Source: Erodium maritimum (lineage: Eukaryota > Streptophyta > Magnoliopsida > Geraniales > Geraniaceae). From it: a stretch of 64,000 nt of DNA. Position numbers and translations under genes: made by a program. Below the pieces are notes generated by a model, which was given only the letters and a program-made list of their open reading frames with translations, was not told the origin of the DNA and did no database searches. Below are positions 60,852 to 64,000 of the stretch, piece after piece. Each line of letters opens with the position of its first letter. Within the stretch, counting starts at the first letter, position 1. Where the stretch lies: assembly GCA_963921825.1 (NCBI GenBank), contig OY997594.1:59195675-59259674 (forward strand). The letters run 5' to 3'.

Positions 60852-63781
60852 TGTCACGCCCCAAATCCAGTTTGGACCGGACTTGAGACGTGAATAGAAT
60901 TTGTAAAGAAAAACAATAACTAATAATTATAAACCTTTAAATAGACAAGTAAATCTCATCAAATCAACAGTAAAATAGTTTAAAATCTTCAGTGAGTCAC
61001 AGCTCAACAACCATAAGGTGAAATATATAAAATGTTTAGTGCGACAGACCAACATAAGTCTATGACAATCCCCAAAATAAGCTGAAGCTCCCTAGCCTCG
61101 AACTCTCTAGAAATCGAGCACTCTTGTAAAACAGTAAGAGAAACAAAGGGGATGAGCTTACGCTCAGTAGGAAAAATCTCAATGACTCCACCTTTTGATC
61201 AATACTTAAACTGTTTAAACGGATGACAAAAGTAACAGTAAATACGACTACAATGAATTAATATAAAACAAGATAGAAAAAGATAAGTACGATAATATAG
61301 ACACATAGACAAAAATAGCATAAGATAAGTTCGTACTCTTGGAAATAACATTAACTTGAAGGTTCCAAGACAGAATAAATATGAAGTATCATAACGATTA
61401 AATGGGAGTATTTGATATTACGCCAACCACTTGCTTTCTCAAGCCTCCGATCCATGAATAGATTCTAGTGTCACCTCGGTTCCCATATACCGATCCACTA
61501 GAGTATTCATATCACATCAGATTTTCCCTCGGTCCAGAGGACGCACATGCATTGGGGCACCGGAAACAATCCCAACTGGGCGCTTATCATCGGGATTCCC
61601 AGAAATACCTCCAAAGGACCATATGTCATAGGGAACCAAGGTAGTGCTCCACTGGGACGCACGCCCTTGGGTGAAGCCTCAGTAACCATCTCTCATGAAG
61701 TAATTCACTCAATAACCACTCAACAACCCGTAGGATCTGCCGAGCTCTCATGCACCAATAGCCACTCAATAATCACTCAAATATCACTCGATGATCACTG
61801 TCTCTGCCAAACTCCAACCACCACAACGGCACCGGATTACCCCACCCCCCCACCCCGGTGTAGTACCGAACCAAACAAACAACATTCAAGAATAAAAGTA
61901 AACACACAAGCATTAAATTCATACAACAATGGACATTTCTCAAATCACACTTTCAGCAAGCAAAGACATCCAATAATACCTCACACTTACCGCATACTTA
62001 CCTGCCACGAACCAGCGGTACATCGATCACCTGATTGTACCCCGTGGCACAACCAGTCATACTCGATCATCCGTTCACACAATAAATAATTCAATACGTA
62101 ACCACTCAACAAATCAAGCAATCATGTGAACAATAAATTAAACACTCGAACATGCTAGCTAACTAGTTTCGTTAGACCTTTAGTTTAACCTAGTACTAAC
62201 AACCAAGCATGTGAACCTAGCACACAACTAATCCGAGAGCTCTTCACAGCCTCTCTACCAGTAAATCAATTCCCAAGTATTGAAAGCAAGCTTCACTAAT
62301 CATCTTCGTCCTAAGCATGCATTCTAGACATTCCGGTTATTAATAATTGAAAGACAATTATTCTATTTATTCGCATCCTATAGGCAAATCTAGGACCTTT
62401 CCGATTTTATTATCCTAATCCTGCACACTAAGCGTTAATTAAGAAATTAAGACTTTCCCTACCTCGTGGTCTTCCTCTAATACACTCTGCTGAAAAGACG
62501 GTCAGTCGCTCCTCCGTTCTTCACACGGATACTGGGGTGGTCTTCGTCTCTTCGAGCGAAGTCCAAGCTCTCCGAGCGAAGCCCAGTCTGGGTTAACAAA
62601 TAAAATACCCTAATCAGTCCCGGGATTGCCCAAAGTCCCCTGATTCAACAGGTTCGTCTTTTAAATCATCTGATAGTTCATGAATTATCCAAATTCAATC
62701 CAAAATAATTAATTCTTTAATTTCAGTTCTGACCCGGTTCAGACCCGGATCCGGCCCAACCCGGATCCAGACTCGGATCCAAACCTGAACCACGCCTGAC
62801 CCGGGCCTGGTTCTAGACCCGGTCCAAACTCGGTTCGGACCCGAGTCAAACCCAGTCCAAGGACTTGGGCCTGAATCAAGTCCGGCCCAGTATCTGGCCC
62901 GAGCTTCAGTTCCGGCCCAGGAACAGCCGGCCCAAGGTACAACCCAGTCTTCCCTCAGGCCCGTAGCCTGATGAGTCCGAGGTTGAGCTCGTCCCAGCTC
63001 CGGTGAGCTGGAGCTACTCCGGCGACCTCCACGGTGTCAGGTGAGGGTCAGAAAGGGAAGGAGAGGTTGAGCAAGCCGTCCGGTGGCGAGGGAGGGAAGG
63101 GAAACGGTGGTCCTGGCGGTCGTGGAGGCTCTCCGGCGTAGGAACGTCAGATCTGGCGACGCTCCTCGCCGGCGTTCCTCTCCGACCAGATCCAGCTCAA
63201 CGACCCCAGATCCTTGCGATTTCCAGAAAAAAGAAGTGGGGAAAGGTCGAGAAGGTCGGTGGGGGAGCTCACCGTGGCTGATTCTGACGGTGACGGCTCC
63301 GGCGAGGCTCGATTCGATGGCGGTGGGGATTAAGGTTTTGAATCGAGGCTGAGATCTATCAGGCTTCGGTGGGTTTTGTCGAGGGTGGGTAGAAGTGGAA
63401 GGTGGGGATGGAGAAGAAGGTGCAGAGGAAGAAGAAGGTGGACGGGGTCGAGATCGGAGAACGAGACGAGGCAGTCCGGCGAGGCTCGTTTGGTTCGAGG
63501 AGAGGGAAGACGAAGAGGCAGGCAGAGAGGTGAACAGTACCCTTCTAGGGTTTCTGCTCTCTTTTTATAGCCTGGCCGCGCGACTGAGTGGGTTGGGCTC
63601 GCGTAGGTGGGCTGCGCTTGATGCGAAATGGGCCCGAGGTGGCCCAACCCGAGCTCGGCCCAGAACTTCTGTTTCCCTTTCTTTTCTTTTTTTAACATTT
63701 CCAACTACTTGCTTTGCAAAAAAATACCCCCACATTTTAGATTGCAGTCAGACACCCTGATGAAACGAAGTTGGTTTTAAG
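60852..63781 (-). repeat. 3' LTR of a second chromovirus
   Basis: Starts TGTCACGCCCCAAATCCAG, like the LTRs at 41392 and 49822, and ends just before the polypurine tract (complement of ctaccccccttaaa) at about 63782-63797. It is about 2.9 kb and clearly diverged from the first element. On the minus strand a TATA box (tataaaaag, about 63560-63568) is followed by gcagaaaccctagaagg and a CT-rich leader, a plausible LTR promoter. It carries a G-rich (sense) CCGGGTC tract at 62725-62950. Confidence 0.8.
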
Positions 63782-63831
63782 TCTACCCCCCTTAAAGGAA
63801 TTTCGTTCTCGAAATTTAAAACAGACGTACC

Positions 63832-64000
63832 TCAAGTGTCGAACAAGTGAGGATACTTCTCCCGGATCTCGTCCTCGCGCTCCCAGGTCGACTCAGCTCC
63901 CTGGTGCCTCCACTGCACTCGTACCAACGGGATTGTCGTCTTCCGCAAGACCTTCTCTCCCGTATCCACAATCCTGATAGGCTGCTCCTCATAAGAGACA
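63832..64000 (-). CDS. C-terminal chromodomain of a second chromovirus pol, cut by the right edge
   Basis: The minus strand reads SYEEQPIRIVDTGEKVL, then a VRVQWRHQGAESTWEREDE block, and ends REKYPHLFDT with a stop at 63832-63834. This matches the chromodomain end of the 41392-52387 element (SYEEQPVRILDTREQVL … AKYPSLFDP). The chromodomain steers integrase to marked chromatin. The visible part is intact; the rest of pol lies beyond the window. Confidence 0.88.
   Translation of the reverse strand, partial: VSYEEQPIRIVDTGEKVLRKTTIPLVRVQWRHQGAESTWEREDEIREKYPHLFDT

Noticed and set aside
61547-62089. 180-codon plus-strand frame
   Set aside because: It lies antisense within the second chromovirus LTR and has no domain.
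63330-63760. Open frames on both strands near the LTR TATA box
   Set aside because: They lie in the LTR promoter and leader, are basic and low in complexity, and match no family.

Overview
This is nuclear DNA of a flowering plant, most likely a dicot; the species cannot be told. The grounds are spliced genes with GT-AG introns, a plastid-targeted D1-processing protease, arabinogalactan-peptide genes, a plant-type NIMA-related kinase, and a dense plant-type load of LINEs, copia and chromovirus gypsy elements, hAT-like and MULE-like MITEs. About 10% of the window is host gene. No rRNA, tRNA or CRISPR feature was seen; the tRNA-like pieces are retroelement primer-binding sites.

Host genes lie in the left 27 kb. 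The first five exons of a thylakoid-lumen carboxyl-terminal processing protease (CtpA) are on the minus strand at 407-1702, and the gene runs off the left edge. Three short arabinogalactan-protein genes lie at 11231-11419 (-), 19692-19889 (-) and 21295-21582 (+). A 13-exon NEK5-type kinase gene occupies 22015-25829 (-), with a possible upstream coding exon at 26341-26383. Each is separated from its neighbours by transposons.

The rest is layered transposon sequence. Non-LTR elements with clear target-site duplications (TSDs) are at 2221-3658, 5198-9815 (endonuclease/RT/RNase H ORF, broken), 19321-19480, 26625-29028, 34455-37171, 57335-58653 and 59285-59500; others without clear ends are at 3757-4770, 14960-15420, 17400-19100 and 32700-34400. 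Copies at 26625-29028 and 32700-34400 carry only ORF1 and share the same ORF1-to-3'UTR arrangement, like a half-LINE family. DNA elements include a 1.8-kb TIR element (12195-14001) that appears to have captured the transit-peptide end of a Mg-protoporphyrin IX methyltransferase (CHLM) gene, a palindromic MITE (14466-14881), a 9-bp-TSD MITE (20537-21012), a MITE inside a NEK5 intron and a small hAT MITE.

The right half is LTR retrotransposon territory: a deleted copia element (30407-32678), a complete but decayed 11-kb chromovirus (41392-52387, minus, TSD ataga), a truncated copia element with one LTR (52945-56593), and the 3' LTR and chromodomain of a second chromovirus entering at the right edge (60852-64000). 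The stretches 29043-30406, 37189-40579, 56594-57319 and 59517-60851 hold no gene I can support.

The host genes do not form one pathway. The main biological interest is how the transposons are built (ORF1-only LINEs, gene capture, shared tail motifs and G-rich tracts) and their closeness to NEK5 promoter and splice sites.
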